This document shows, piece by piece, positions 26,401 through 34,635 of a stretch of DNA of 64,000 bases. Each line of letters begins with the position of its first letter. The stretch's first letter is position 1. The position numbers and the translations under genes were made by a program. The notes below the pieces were generated by a model. The model had not been told where the DNA came from. It made no database searches and worked only from the letters and a program-made list of their open reading frames with translations. Origin of the DNA: Pararhizobium arenae. Its GTDB lineage: Bacteria > Pseudomonadota > Alphaproteobacteria > Rhizobiales > Rhizobiaceae. Location: positions 62,001 to 126,000 of the forward strand of contig NZ_MOOY01000011.1 in NCBI RefSeq assembly GCF_001931685.1. Direction: 5' to 3'.

Positions 26401-27950
26401 GCGGTCCTTTCGAGATCGAATTCGACGGAGGCGTGCTTGGATTTTCCGAACATGGAGGCGAGGATCGGCTCTTCCGCGATCTCGTTCCCTTCGAGGGAGC
26501 GGAACAGCGTCCCTCCGAAAAAGACGTCGACCCGATCCGCGAAACCGATGAATTCCTCAATCTCGCTCGACAGGTAAACGACGCTTCCGCCCTTGTCGGT
26601 AAACAGGCGAAGCTCTCGATAGAGGTCGCGCTTCGTGCCAAGATCGACGCCCCGCGCCGGGTCGTTGAGGACGATGACCTGGGGATCGTTGGCGAAGGCG
26701 CGCCCGATCAGGACCTTTTGCTGGTTACCGCCCGAGAGCGACGTGATCTTGTTCGACGGGCTACCGATCTTGATGCGGAGCCGATCGACCTCCCGCTTGA
26801 ACATCGGCTTGAGCGTGGCTTTCCGGATCACGCCGAGCGCACCGAGGTTCTTCCTGTAGACGCCGATCGCGAGGTTTTCGAAGATGCTCTGCTGGGGAAA
26901 GATGCCCTCGCGCTTCCGGTCTCCGGAAACATAGCTCACGCCGAGGTTCGCCGCGTCGTCCAGCGTGCGCAATGAAACCATCCGGTCGGTGTCGGCCGAG
27001 CGAACCTGCACGTCACCGCCGAATGGCTGGACGATACCCGCCAGAGCACGGACGAACGCGTCCTGCCCCTGACCGTCCAGCCCCGCCACGCCGACGATGC
27101 TTCCCTTGGGGAGATCGAAGTCGAATTTTCCGGCCGTACGGTGCACGGCCAGATTTCGGGCAGTCAGGATTGCCGGAGCCGCTGACTTCGCCCTCGAAGC
27201 GTACTCCGCTACGTCGCCGGACCGGCGGTCGGCAGGTGTCATCATGGAAAGCAGGTTCTCTTCGGTGATCTCGTGCTTCTCGAGAGTGCCGACGGTAATG
27301 CCGTCGCGCAAAATGGTCGCGCGATCCGCGATGCGGACGAGTTCCGCGATACGGTGGGTGACGATCAGTACTGTCGCGCCTTCGCTTCGAAGGCGGTCGA
27401 TTTCAGAATGGAGGCGAATGGTGGAATCGAGGTCCAGGGCTGCCGAAGATTCGTCGAGGATGAGAACGCGTGGCCGCCGCAGGATGGCGCGCGCGATCAC
27501 GATCCACTGTTTCACACTGAGGGGAAGGCTGCCGACGACCTCGTCGAGATCGACCGGCTTTCCGACGAGCCGGGTCAGGATTTCGTCCGCCTCGGCGCGG
27601 CGGTCGCCGCCTGTCGTTTGCGACTTGAAAACCCCGTCACGACCGACATAGAGGTTGTCGAACACGCTTGCTTCCTCGGCGACAAGAACCTCCTGAAAGA
27701 TCGTCGTTAGACCGATCCGCTTTGCGTCGATCGGCGAGAGAACCCTCTCTCCGAGGATCGAGACCTTGCCCGTGTCGGGATGAAGCACACCCGACATCAT
27801 TTTCGCCATCGTGCTCTTGCCGCTACCGTTCTCGCCGACAATGGCGTGAACCTCTCCGGCACGGGCCTCGAAGTCGCATTTCTTGAGCGCCTTCGTTTCG
27901 CCGAACGCCTTCGCGACATCGACCATTCTTATTGTGATTTCGCTGTCCAT
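26397..27950 (-). CDS. CUT2 ABC transporter ATP-binding protein (two domains)
   Basis: 517 residues from MDSEITIRMVDVAKAFGETK, with GGGAG eight bases upstream; the earlier in-frame start is a TTG. Domain 1 has Walker A GENGSGKST but an atypical signature (LPLSVKQWIVIARAIL in place of the LSxGEQQ form) and Walker B LILDESSAALD. Domain 2 has the degenerate P-loop GLDGQGQDAF and signature LSGGNQQKVLIGRAF. Confidence 0.93.
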   Translation of the reverse strand: MDSEITIRMVDVAKAFGETKALKKCDFEARAGEVHAIVGENGSGKSTMAKMMSGVLHPDTGKVSILGERVLSPIDAKRIGLTTIFQEVLVAEEASVFDNLYVGRDGVFKSQTTGGDRRAEADEILTRLVGKPVDLDEVVGSLPLSVKQWIVIARAILRRPRVLILDESSAALDLDSTIRLHSEIDRLRSEGATVLIVTHRIAELVRIADRATILRDGITVGTLEKHEITEENLLSMMTPADRRSGDVAEYASRAKSAAPAILTARNLAVHRTAGKFDFDLPKGSIVGVAGLDGQGQDAFVRALAGIVQPFGGDVQVRSADTDRMVSLRTLDDAANLGVSYVSGDRKREGIFPQQSIFENLAIGVYRKNLGALGVIRKATLKPMFKREVDRLRIKIGSPSNKITSLSGGNQQKVLIGRAFANDPQVIVLNDPARGVDLGTKRDLYRELRLFTDKGGSVVYLSSEIEEFIGFADRVDVFFGGTLFRSLEGNEIAEEPILASMFGKSKHASVEFDLERTA

Positions 27951-28005
27951 CGCGTTACTCCCATCCCGCAACGTCCGCCAAGAGCGGTTTCCGAATTTGG
28001 AAATG

Positions 28006-28034
28006 CCTGCCCGGCGTCTCCTTTGCCGGGCAGG
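28006..28034 (-). repeat. Stem-loop between binding-protein and ATPase genes
   Basis: A perfect ten-pair stem CCTGCCCGGC / GCCGGGCAGG with a nine-base loop, six bases after the binding-protein stop. It sits in the same position as the hairpin of the first CUT2 operon. Confidence 0.65.
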
Positions 28035-28040
28035 ACAAGC

Positions 28041-29207
28041 TCACTTCGACACGGCCTTCCAGGGATCGGCGGGGCGCTCGAAGTACTGGTCGGCCACCGC
28101 CGCCGGGAACCACCCGTCGGCCTTCGGCTCGACGAAATCCGTCGAGTTCACGTCGCAGTCCTCGGGAATTGCCGCTCGTACGTCGTCGATGGTGTAAGGA
28201 AGGACCGGGCGCAGGAAGGACTGAACCTTTGGCCCCTGCCCCTGGAGTGTGCGGAGCATGATCTCCCACATCTGCTGCATCTCGCGACGCGGCGGCCAGA
28301 TGTGGAAGCTGGCATCGATCCAATCGGGATTTTGCCGCCAGTAGCACGCCGCGGAAGCTTCGCCGCCGAGCGTGATCGGCACCATGTCACGGCCCGACTG
28401 GAGCATGGCGTTCAACACGCCGTTCTCCTGTGCGCCCTGTGTCAGGATGCCGTCGATCTGCGCCGGATTTGTCGCGAGGAACTTCTGCACCTCGACCTGC
28501 GCGACCTGGTCCGTCCACTTGCCTGCTACCTCGCCGACGATCGTGATGTCGGGATATTTCGCAAGCGTTTCCTTGGCGGCCTTGTCGAAGCTGTCCGACG
28601 AAGCGAAACCGGGAATGCCGGACACGAGTAGCACATTGCCCTTCTTGCCGATCTTTTCCGCGAGCCAGGTCGCCATCTCGCCGCCGCCCTGGGCGTGGTT
28701 GGCAGCGCCGTTGATCGCGTATGGCGACGTTACGTACCCCGAAAACGAGAAAACGGGCACGCCCGCCTTATAGGCGTACTCGATGGTCTGGTTCAGCGCG
28801 GTTACGTTCGAGCAGCAGATGATGATGGCGTCCACGCCGTCGTCGACCATCTGGCGCATCTGCTGGATCTGGACCGCGTCCTTGAGGTCGGACTGCGTGA
28901 CCACGACTTCTGATACGAGACCCGCTTCCTTCGAACGCGGCAGCAGATCGTTCATGACCGCGTCGAGGGCCGCCGCCCTCCAGGTGTTCCCGGCATAGCT
29001 GCTCGCGTAGCCGATCTTCCACGGCGGCCCCTTCTTGGGCTTGAAGTCCTTGTATGCGCTTGCTCCCAGCGGAATTTGCGGATCGACGATTTCGTAGATC
29101 TTCTGTTCGCTGGCGGGGAGTTGGTCGACCCCCTCGGCATGAGCCGTGGTCGTCAGGGCGCTGACCGCGATCAGCGCCCCCATCGTTCCGTTCAGAATGC
29201 CTCTCAT
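28041..29207 (-). CDS. CUT2 ABC transporter substrate-binding protein
   Basis: 388 residues from MRGILNGTMGALIAVSALTT, a Sec signal cleaved near AHA-EGV, with GGGAGGA before the ATG. Type I periplasmic-binding features are KIGYASSYAGNTWRAAALDA, DAIIICCSNVTALNQTIEYA and DGILTQGAQENGVLNAMLQ. An extended C-terminus of about 70 residues carries acidic and aromatic residues. The ligand is unknown; the enzymes encoded with it (hydrolase, CMD-like protein, aldehyde dehydrogenase) suggest a lactone- or acid-yielding compound rather than a simple sugar. Confidence 0.92.
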   Translation of the reverse strand: MRGILNGTMGALIAVSALTTTAHAEGVDQLPASEQKIYEIVDPQIPLGASAYKDFKPKKGPPWKIGYASSYAGNTWRAAALDAVMNDLLPRSKEAGLVSEVVVTQSDLKDAVQIQQMRQMVDDGVDAIIICCSNVTALNQTIEYAYKAGVPVFSFSGYVTSPYAINGAANHAQGGGEMATWLAEKIGKKGNVLLVSGIPGFASSDSFDKAAKETLAKYPDITIVGEVAGKWTDQVAQVEVQKFLATNPAQIDGILTQGAQENGVLNAMLQSGRDMVPITLGGEASAACYWRQNPDWIDASFHIWPPRREMQQMWEIMLRTLQGQGPKVQSFLRPVLPYTIDDVRAAIPEDCDVNSTDFVEPKADGWFPAAVADQYFERPADPWKAVSK

Positions 29208-29233
29208 TGGATGGTCCTCCCAGAGACCGGTCT

Positions 29234-30130
29234 TCAGGCGACCTTGGCTTTGGTTTCGGATGCCTGCTGAATCTCCTCGAGGATCGGAAGCAGGTACTTT
29301 CTGAATTCCGTGTAGTCTTCGGTGACGGGGAAGTGCCCGAGCTTCTCCATCGTCCAGAACTTCGAACCCTTCACGAGGTCCGCGGCGATCTTGGTGTCGG
29401 CCGGGGAGGTATTGGGATCGTACTCGCCCGTCAGGAAGTAAAGCATGCACTTCGACGTATCGATTCTGCTGGCTTCCTCGGGCGACACGTTGTGGTCATA
29501 GTAGTAGTAGTAGAGGTCGCCCGCGAAGATGCCCGGTCCGCCACAGCTGTATTCCCACTGAATCTCCCGGACGTTCGCTTCGGGCGAGTAGGGAGAGATG
29601 TTCAGCATCATGGCCGCGCCGATAGACGTGCGGTTGACGTTGGGATTGTCGAATTCCTTGCGGATGCCCGCCATGCCGACGTCGACGTATTCGGCCGCCG
29701 AACGCAGTGCACCCTCGACCGAAATGGTGGCCCGGAAGTTGTCGGGATAGTTCGAGGCGAGGTCGATCGCCAGATGGCCGCCCATCGAGCTTCCCATGTA
29801 GACCGGGCGATCGAGACCGAGAGCTTTCGAGAGCTCGAGCTGGAAGTCCATCATGAACTTCTTGGTCATATTGTATTCCTTCTCCCACCAGCGCACGCCG
29901 TGAGGAGGAAGCGACTTGCCGTGATACGGCAGATCGAACGCGATGACCCGGAAGTTCTTGGTAACCTCGGAATCGCAAAGTGCATGACGGTACTGACGGC
30001 CGTCGGAGCCTGCAGTATGGCCGACGAGCAGCGGAATCCCCTGCCCCGCCTCTTCGTAGTAAACGCGGTATTCGATGCCTTCGATCGTCAGATAGACGTA
30101 ACGGCCGGTGATCGGATCGTGCTTGGTCAT
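29234..30130 (-). CDS. Alpha/beta hydrolase
   Basis: 298 residues from MTKHDPITGRYVYLTIEGIE; the ATG overlaps the preceding stop (ATGA) and has AAGGAG upstream. The nucleophile elbow is GSSMGG (serine near residue 130), with the oxyanion region VGHTAGSDGRQ and a C-terminal EKLGHFP histidine. It is most like carbon-carbon or ester/lactone hydrolases of the 3-oxoadipate-enol-lactonase group. It lies between the SCP2-like gene and the binding-protein gene of a CUT2 importer operon. Confidence 0.9.
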   Translation of the reverse strand: MTKHDPITGRYVYLTIEGIEYRVYYEEAGQGIPLLVGHTAGSDGRQYRHALCDSEVTKNFRVIAFDLPYHGKSLPPHGVRWWEKEYNMTKKFMMDFQLELSKALGLDRPVYMGSSMGGHLAIDLASNYPDNFRATISVEGALRSAAEYVDVGMAGIRKEFDNPNVNRTSIGAAMMLNISPYSPEANVREIQWEYSCGGPGIFAGDLYYYYYDHNVSPEEASRIDTSKCMLYFLTGEYDPNTSPADTKIAADLVKGSKFWTMEKLGHFPVTEDYTEFRKYLLPILEEIQQASETKAKVA

Positions 30131-30510
30131 GCTGCTACTCCTTCCGGGCGGGCATCGCGCATCAAAGTCGTCATGCGGTTGAGCGCGGGCAGATAGGCGA
30201 AGGTTTCGTTGTTGTTGCTGAGATGCAGACCGTGCTTGATGTTCGACGACTGCAGGCACTGGTAGAACGGCAGAGGTTTCTTCTGCAGGAGCGCGTCCCA
30301 CTGTTCGGCCGTGCCGCGGATTACGATCCTGCACTTGTCGTCGTCGTAAGCCGCCTCCTCAACCTTCGTCATCTTGCCGTCCTCGAAATGAAGGGCGACG
30401 CAGCGGGTCGGAAAATCGCACTTGATGATACCGTTAAGATAACGGGTTTCGCGCTTGAACTCGAAGTCCTCCTGCGCGAGCTTTACGAACTTCTCGAGAT
30501 CGATAGCCAA
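30127..30510 (-). CDS. SCP2-like small protein of unknown function
   Basis: 127 residues, starting MAIDLEKFVKLAQEDFEFKR. The central part (LHFEDGKMTKVEEAAYDDDK then IVIRGTAEQWDALLQ) follows the beta-strand and helix order of SCP2/sterol-carrier domains: basic strand, then a GTxEQWDALL helix. Such domains bind hydrophobic ligands. It is coupled to the hydrolase by an ATGA overlap and is second in the operon after the CMD-like gene. The family call is by pattern only. Confidence 0.7.
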   Translation of the reverse strand: MAIDLEKFVKLAQEDFEFKRETRYLNGIIKCDFPTRCVALHFEDGKMTKVEEAAYDDDKCRIVIRGTAEQWDALLQKKPLPFYQCLQSSNIKHGLHLSNNNETFAYLPALNRMTTLMRDARPEGVAA

Positions 30511-30589
30511 TTTCGGCTCCTCCCTAGTTAAACGGCGCGGTCAATTCCGCGCCTTCAAATTGAGCCGCCACTCCCACGCGGCGGCGAAT

Positions 30590-31018
30590 TCAGATGCCCA
30601 TGTCGTTGAAGACGTCCTGGGCGTGGCGGAAGCTGTCGATACCCGCCGGCACGCCGACGTAGATCGCAACCTGGAGGAAAATCTCCTGGATCTCCTCTTT
30701 CGTGACGCCGTTGTTGATCGCGCCGCGTACATGACCCTTGAGCTCGTGCGGCCTATTGAGAACCGAAATCATCCCGAGGTTGAGGATCGACCGCGCACGG
30801 CGGTCCAGGCCGGGACGGTTCCAGATGTTGTCCCAGCAATACTCCGTGACAAGCTCCTGCATGGGCCAGGTGAAATCCGTCGCCTTGTTCAGCGCGGCGT
30901 CCACATAGGCATCGCCCATGACTTCCCGACGCGTGGCCAGGCCACTCGCGAATTCTTTGGACGGGACAGGCCGCTCCTTCCCGTTGGTTTTCACTTTTGC
31001 TGCATCAGCTGCGGTCAT
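30590..31018 (-). CDS. Carboxymuconolactone decarboxylase family protein
   Basis: 142 residues from MTAADAAKVKTNGKERPVPS, with GGGAG upstream; the earlier in-frame start is a TTG. It shows the PcaC pattern RREVMGDAYVDAAL, LVTEYCWDNIWNRPGLDRRA, HELKGHVRGAINNGVTKEEI and HAQDVFNDMG, and has the usual length for 4-carboxymuconolactone decarboxylase. It has no CxxC peroxidase motif, so a decarboxylase or isomerase-like role on a lactone acid is more likely than alkylhydroperoxidase activity. First gene of the operon; its promoter has operator C. Confidence 0.9.
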   Translation of the reverse strand: MTAADAAKVKTNGKERPVPSKEFASGLATRREVMGDAYVDAALNKATDFTWPMQELVTEYCWDNIWNRPGLDRRARSILNLGMISVLNRPHELKGHVRGAINNGVTKEEIQEIFLQVAIYVGVPAGIDSFRHAQDVFNDMGI

Positions 31019-31052
31019 TAGACAACGCTCCCTAGCTATTCCGTTCAACTGC

Positions 31053-31081
31053 AATCAACCGATTTGCAGACAATCTGTCAA
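31053..31081 (-). promoter_or_regulatory. Promoter with GntR operator C (CMD/hydrolase/CUT2/aldehyde dehydrogenase operon)
   Basis: Minus strand: TTGACA (31076-31081), then ATTGTCTGCAAAT (31062-31074), with TTGATT (31053-31058, weak) 17 bases from the -35 box. The -35 box and operator are in the same register as at sites A, B and D. Confidence 0.72.
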
Positions 31082-31108
31082 TCCATTTCGCGCTGCGGCG
31101 CGCGTTGT

Positions 31109-31996
31109 TCAGAGACTATTGTCGAGATAGGCGATGATCTTCGTGTGATCCTCCGACGGCCCGAGCTTTGCCTGGGCGGCGTCCCAGGTGTCTGCCGTGC
31201 TGGCGAGCGCCTCGAGGCGCAGGCCGATTGTCTTTGCGAGGTCGGCCGCGATCCGGATGTCCTTAGCCATGAGGCCGAGTGCGAAGCCCGATCCGAATGT
31301 TTCCGAGAGGATGAACTGCTTCATCTTGACCTCGGTCGCGTTGTTCTTCCCTGAAGAAGAGTTGAGGATGTCCACGATGGTCTCGGGTTCGAGACCGAAC
31401 GCACGGCCAAGAAGCACGCCCTCGATCGCCGCGAGAACACCCGCTCCGGACACGAAGTTGTTGATAGCCTTCATCGCATGGCCCGACCCTACCGGGCCGG
31501 TGCGGAAAACTTGCTGGCCAACCGCTTTAAGCAGCGGTTCGACCGCGTCGATGTCGCTGTCGGCCCCGCCCGCCATTATCGTCAACGTGCCGGATACCGC
31601 GCGTTTGACTCCGCCTGATACCGGGGCGTCGACAAGTCGAAGATTGCGGTTGGAGAGTTCCGAACCAAGTTCCCTGGTGTCGTTCGGGGCCGAGGAGCTC
31701 ATGTCGATCACAACGGCGTGGGGCTTGAGGCCTCCGCAGGCATTGCCCTCCAGCAGGGCGTCGCGGACGATTTTTCCGTTCGGCAACATGGTGACCGCGA
31801 CGTCGGCACCGAGCATCGCCTCGGAGATGGTCTCCGCGGCCCGTCCGCCGGCCGCGGAGAGTTTGGCCTTGGCCTCTGGCGACAGGTCGAAACCGACGAC
31901 CTCAAAGCCAGCCGAAATAAGGTGTTGAGCCATAGGCTGGCCCATCGCGCCTAGCCCTATGAAGGCCACGCGCGTTGCGTTGATCGTCGCTGACAA
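31109..31996 (-). CDS. NAD(P)-dependent oxidoreductase, 3-hydroxyisobutyrate dehydrogenase family
   Basis: 295 residues. N-terminal Rossmann motif GLGAMGQPMAQHL, substrate motif DAPVSGGVKRAVSGTLTIMA, and catalytic-lysine helix KAINNFVSGAGVLAAIEGVL, with GLMAKDIRIA later. The family reduces or oxidises small 2- or 3-hydroxy acids such as 3-hydroxyisobutyrate, tartronate semialdehyde or threonate. It is monocistronic between operators C and D and part of the same GntR regulon. Confidence 0.92.
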   Translation of the reverse strand: MSATINATRVAFIGLGAMGQPMAQHLISAGFEVVGFDLSPEAKAKLSAAGGRAAETISEAMLGADVAVTMLPNGKIVRDALLEGNACGGLKPHAVVIDMSSSAPNDTRELGSELSNRNLRLVDAPVSGGVKRAVSGTLTIMAGGADSDIDAVEPLLKAVGQQVFRTGPVGSGHAMKAINNFVSGAGVLAAIEGVLLGRAFGLEPETIVDILNSSSGKNNATEVKMKQFILSETFGSGFALGLMAKDIRIAADLAKTIGLRLEALASTADTWDAAQAKLGPSEDHTKIIAYLDNSL

Positions 31997-32049
31997 TTTT
32001 TCCTCCGAGCACAGACGGGCAGAGAAGCGCCCGCAATCATCGGAGACAG

Positions 32050-32078
32050 AGTAAAAAGATTATCAGACAATCTGTCAA
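32050..32078 (-). promoter_or_regulatory. Promoter with GntR operator D (hydroxyacid dehydrogenase)
   Basis: Minus strand: TTGACA (32073-32078), 17 bases, TTTACT (32050-32055, four of six). ATTGTCTGATAAT (32059-32071) is the best palindrome of the set, with ATT-[GA]TC arms around a central T. Confidence 0.78.
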
Positions 32079-32086
32079 TCGAAATC

Positions 32087-32770
32087 TTACGGAGTGTCGG
32101 ACGTGTTCTTCCTGAGGTACTCCAGCGCAACCTTCGCCGCTTGGTCGATATGGAACTTGCAAGCGGCCGCGGCGAGAGGACCATTCCGGTTCTTGATCGC
32201 GTCGGCGATCTCCTTGATCTCTTCGATGCTGTGCGCCAACCGTCCCGGTTGCGTCATCGACGTCATGCGCAGGAGGTTGATCCGGTTGTGCAGCGACGTG
32301 AGCATCTGTCGGACGAAAGCGTTTTTACTGCCGTCCATCAGACAATCGTAGAAAACGTTTTTGGCTTTGATGAGTCGAGCGCCCACGCCACTCGCGGCGG
32401 CCGCCTCGAATTCGACGACCGCCGCCTGCAACGTCGCGATTTCCGCGGCCGTACCGTGCTCTGCGAACTGTTGCCCGGCGAACCCTTCGAGCAGAGCTCG
32501 CACGGTATAGAGCTGTGCGGCTTCCTCGTAGGTGATCGTGCTGACGACTGGCCCCTTGTGGGGATAGCTCGTTATGATTCCTTCGGCTTCAAGCTGCCGC
32601 AGCGCCTCTCGCACGGATGTCCTGCCGACACCCAGCATCTCACATAGCTCGCGCTCAACCAACCGCTGGCCGGGCTTGAACCTTCCGCTGGCGATGGCCT
32701 GTCGTAGCGTTTCCTCGACTTTCACGCGCAACGTCGCGCTCTGTTTTGCAATTTGTAAGTCCGTCTGCAT
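32087..32770 (-). CDS. GntR family regulator, FCD (FadR-like) subfamily
   Basis: 227 residues from MQTDLQIAKQSATLRVKVEE, with GGCAGGG just upstream; the longer frame to 32845 adds an unlikely extension. Winged helix: RLVERELCEMLGVGRTSVREALRQLEAEG. The FCD effector domain follows (YTVRALLEGFAGQQFAE, then the D-x3-H pattern region near AKNVFYDCLMDG). It is the only regulator inside the cluster of ATTGTCTGA operators and has one copy (E) upstream of itself, so it is the likely repressor of all five units. Confidence 0.92.
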   Translation of the reverse strand: MQTDLQIAKQSATLRVKVEETLRQAIASGRFKPGQRLVERELCEMLGVGRTSVREALRQLEAEGIITSYPHKGPVVSTITYEEAAQLYTVRALLEGFAGQQFAEHGTAAEIATLQAAVVEFEAAAASGVGARLIKAKNVFYDCLMDGSKNAFVRQMLTSLHNRINLLRMTSMTQPGRLAHSIEEIKEIADAIKNRNGPLAAAACKFHIDQAAKVALEYLRKNTSDTP

Positions 32771-32850
32771 ACCCTGCCACCAACCTGCGGATCGCGCCGC
32801 GCCAATGTATCCCACACATATGAAGGCATTTTCGCGGGATTTCAATGCAG

Positions 32851-32863
32851 ATTGTCTGACAGC
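32851..32863. promoter_or_regulatory. GntR operator E upstream of the regulator gene
   Basis: ATTGTCTGACAGC on the plus strand, about 80 bases ahead of the regulator's start codon. The core matches the other four copies. Unlike them it is not attached to a TTGACA box, so autoregulation probably works differently. Confidence 0.6.
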
Positions 32864-33140
32864 TTTTGTCGAGATCGTGACGGCAGTCGCTTAGGCACGC
32901 CTGCTCGGTCTCCGGAAAACGCTCCGCACGTGTCATTAACCCGAGTGAAAACCCCGGATCTCTCTGATCAGCAGCGATTGGCTGCATACCGGATCTCGAC
33001 ACAGAAATTTTGGCGACGCGGCTTTCCGGGGCGCGATGTCCAACAAGCCCGGTGACTCCGATCCCTACGGATGCGCTTTGCCAGTCAACCAAGCGCCGGA
33101 GGTGCCGTGCGCGAGCTGATCGGTGCCGGAGGACTTTCGA
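32864..33140. other. Non-coding spacer
   Basis: This is the stretch between the upstream region of the GntR gene and the end of the metallophosphoesterase gene. I see no gene, hairpin or repeat worth naming. Confidence 0.4.
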
Positions 33141-34258
33141 TTATCCCTCTCTCTTCAGGGTTATCACGGTGAGTTCGGACGGGACGCCCAGTCTCAAGGC
33201 GAAACCGATCCATAATGCGCTGCCATTATTGACGTATAGCTTCATGCCATCCACGTCGTAGAGACCCGAGACAAACCCGCCGTTGAAAGTCGCGATGAGG
33301 CGGTCGAAGCCCACGATCATCCCGCCATGGGTATGACCGGAAAGCTGCAACGCGATCCCCTTTCCGGCGGCTTCCCTTGCACGCTTCGGCTGATGGTCCA
33401 GGAGCACCACCGGAGCGCGCTCCGGCGCGCCGCTTAACGCTTGCGCGAGATCTGGCCCTGGCAATCCGAAATTCTCCGCAGAAAGGTCGTTGACCCCCGC
33501 CAGTACAAGCTCCGCTTTGCCGCGGCTCAGCACGACATGGCCGTTATCGATCCTGGTCATGCCCAGTTCCTCGAACTGCTTCATCCAAGCGTGCTGTCCG
33601 AAGTAATACTCATGATTGCCGGGTATGACATAAACGCCGTCCCTGGCTTCGAGTTTCGACAGAGGCGCAACGTCGCGACGGCGAGCCTGCAAATCCCCGT
33701 CGATCAGGTCGCCGGTCAGAACGACAAGATCGGCTTTTTGCTCATTGGCCAGCGTCACGGTGGTCTCGACCCAGTCAGCCTGGAATAGACGACTGATATG
33801 GAGGTCGGTTAGCTGCACAATTCTGTAGCCTTCGAATTCCTCCGGCAAGCCCTTGATCCCGATGGTGACGTTCCTCACTTCCGGGACCCGGATGGCCTGC
33901 ATGACGGCATAGCTCGAAAGGGTAACCGCGACGAAGCCCGCGCAATACCTCGCAGCGACACCAATTCGGACCCACCGACGTCTAACGGTCGCCGTTGCCA
34001 AGGCGATCACGTCCAGGACAAGCTGGAACACCGCCACGACAGCACTGATCCCGACAGCCAGTTCGCCAACACCATCACGGCACGCGGAACTTCCGGCGAG
34101 AACATCGTCCCGAAGACCACAAGACTCAAGAGACTGTGCTGAAACACCACCATAAGCGCCGCCGAAACGGCGATGCGTAACCAAAGCGGCCAAGGGAGCG
34201 GCATTATGAACCGGGCGACGACGAAGAGGCACAGAGATGCTTTGATTAAATGAAACAT
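33141..34258 (-). pseudogene. Metallophosphoesterase with N-terminal frameshift
   Basis: The C-terminal ~270 residues are an intact calcineurin-like phosphoesterase: QLTDLHISRLF, VLTGDLIDGD, IPGNHEYYFG and LSGHTHGGMI supply the metal ligands. The membrane N-terminus usual for this family (MFHLIKASLCLFVVARFIMP and following hydrophobic segments, 34258 down to about 34040) is in a different frame and runs into a stop at 34007. The switch point is near 34035-34060, where frame one reads NWLSGSVL and frame two continues VVAVFQLVLDVIA. This is either a true frameshift or a sequencing error; the catalytic part could still be translated from an internal start. Confidence 0.75.
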
Positions 34259-34587
34259 CGCCGCAAACTACAGCTTGGCGCGGCTTGTGTTGAGCCGAGT
34301 ATTCTCAACGCGGCGGTGAGCGGCATTCACCGTCGGTTGCGAGGCCATATCGCACGTCCGCCACGCGAGAAACACCGTCTACGCCGTTGCGTCAGAACCT
34401 GGTTCCGAAGTGGTTGGGATTGATCTGTTCAACAACACCTTCCCGGCTGCGCACGGAGGTTTCGCTTGGAGGCAACTCGGACGCTATAGCTGTGACCGTC
34501 TGCGGTTTGCGGATGCTTAACTCTCTGCCCACGACGTTTAGGCGACGGTTTCGCTATCAGGCCTTGGTCTTGTCCACGCGTAAAGCA
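34259..34587. other. Non-coding spacer upstream of the metallophosphoesterase
   Basis: No coding frame with support. It contains only short imperfect repeats; nothing recognisable. Confidence 0.4.
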
Positions 34588-34616
34588 GTTTCGCCCCGGC
34601 AGAACCGGGGCGAAAC
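34588..34616 (-). terminator. Terminator-like hairpin after the first TRAP operon
   Basis: GTTTCGCCCCGG / CCGGGGCGAAAC, a perfect 12-pair stem with a five-base loop, 20 bases past the DctM stop. The U-tract after it on the minus strand is poor (TGCTTTA). Confidence 0.65.
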
Positions 34617-34635
34617 ATATTCTCGGTCCAGGCCG

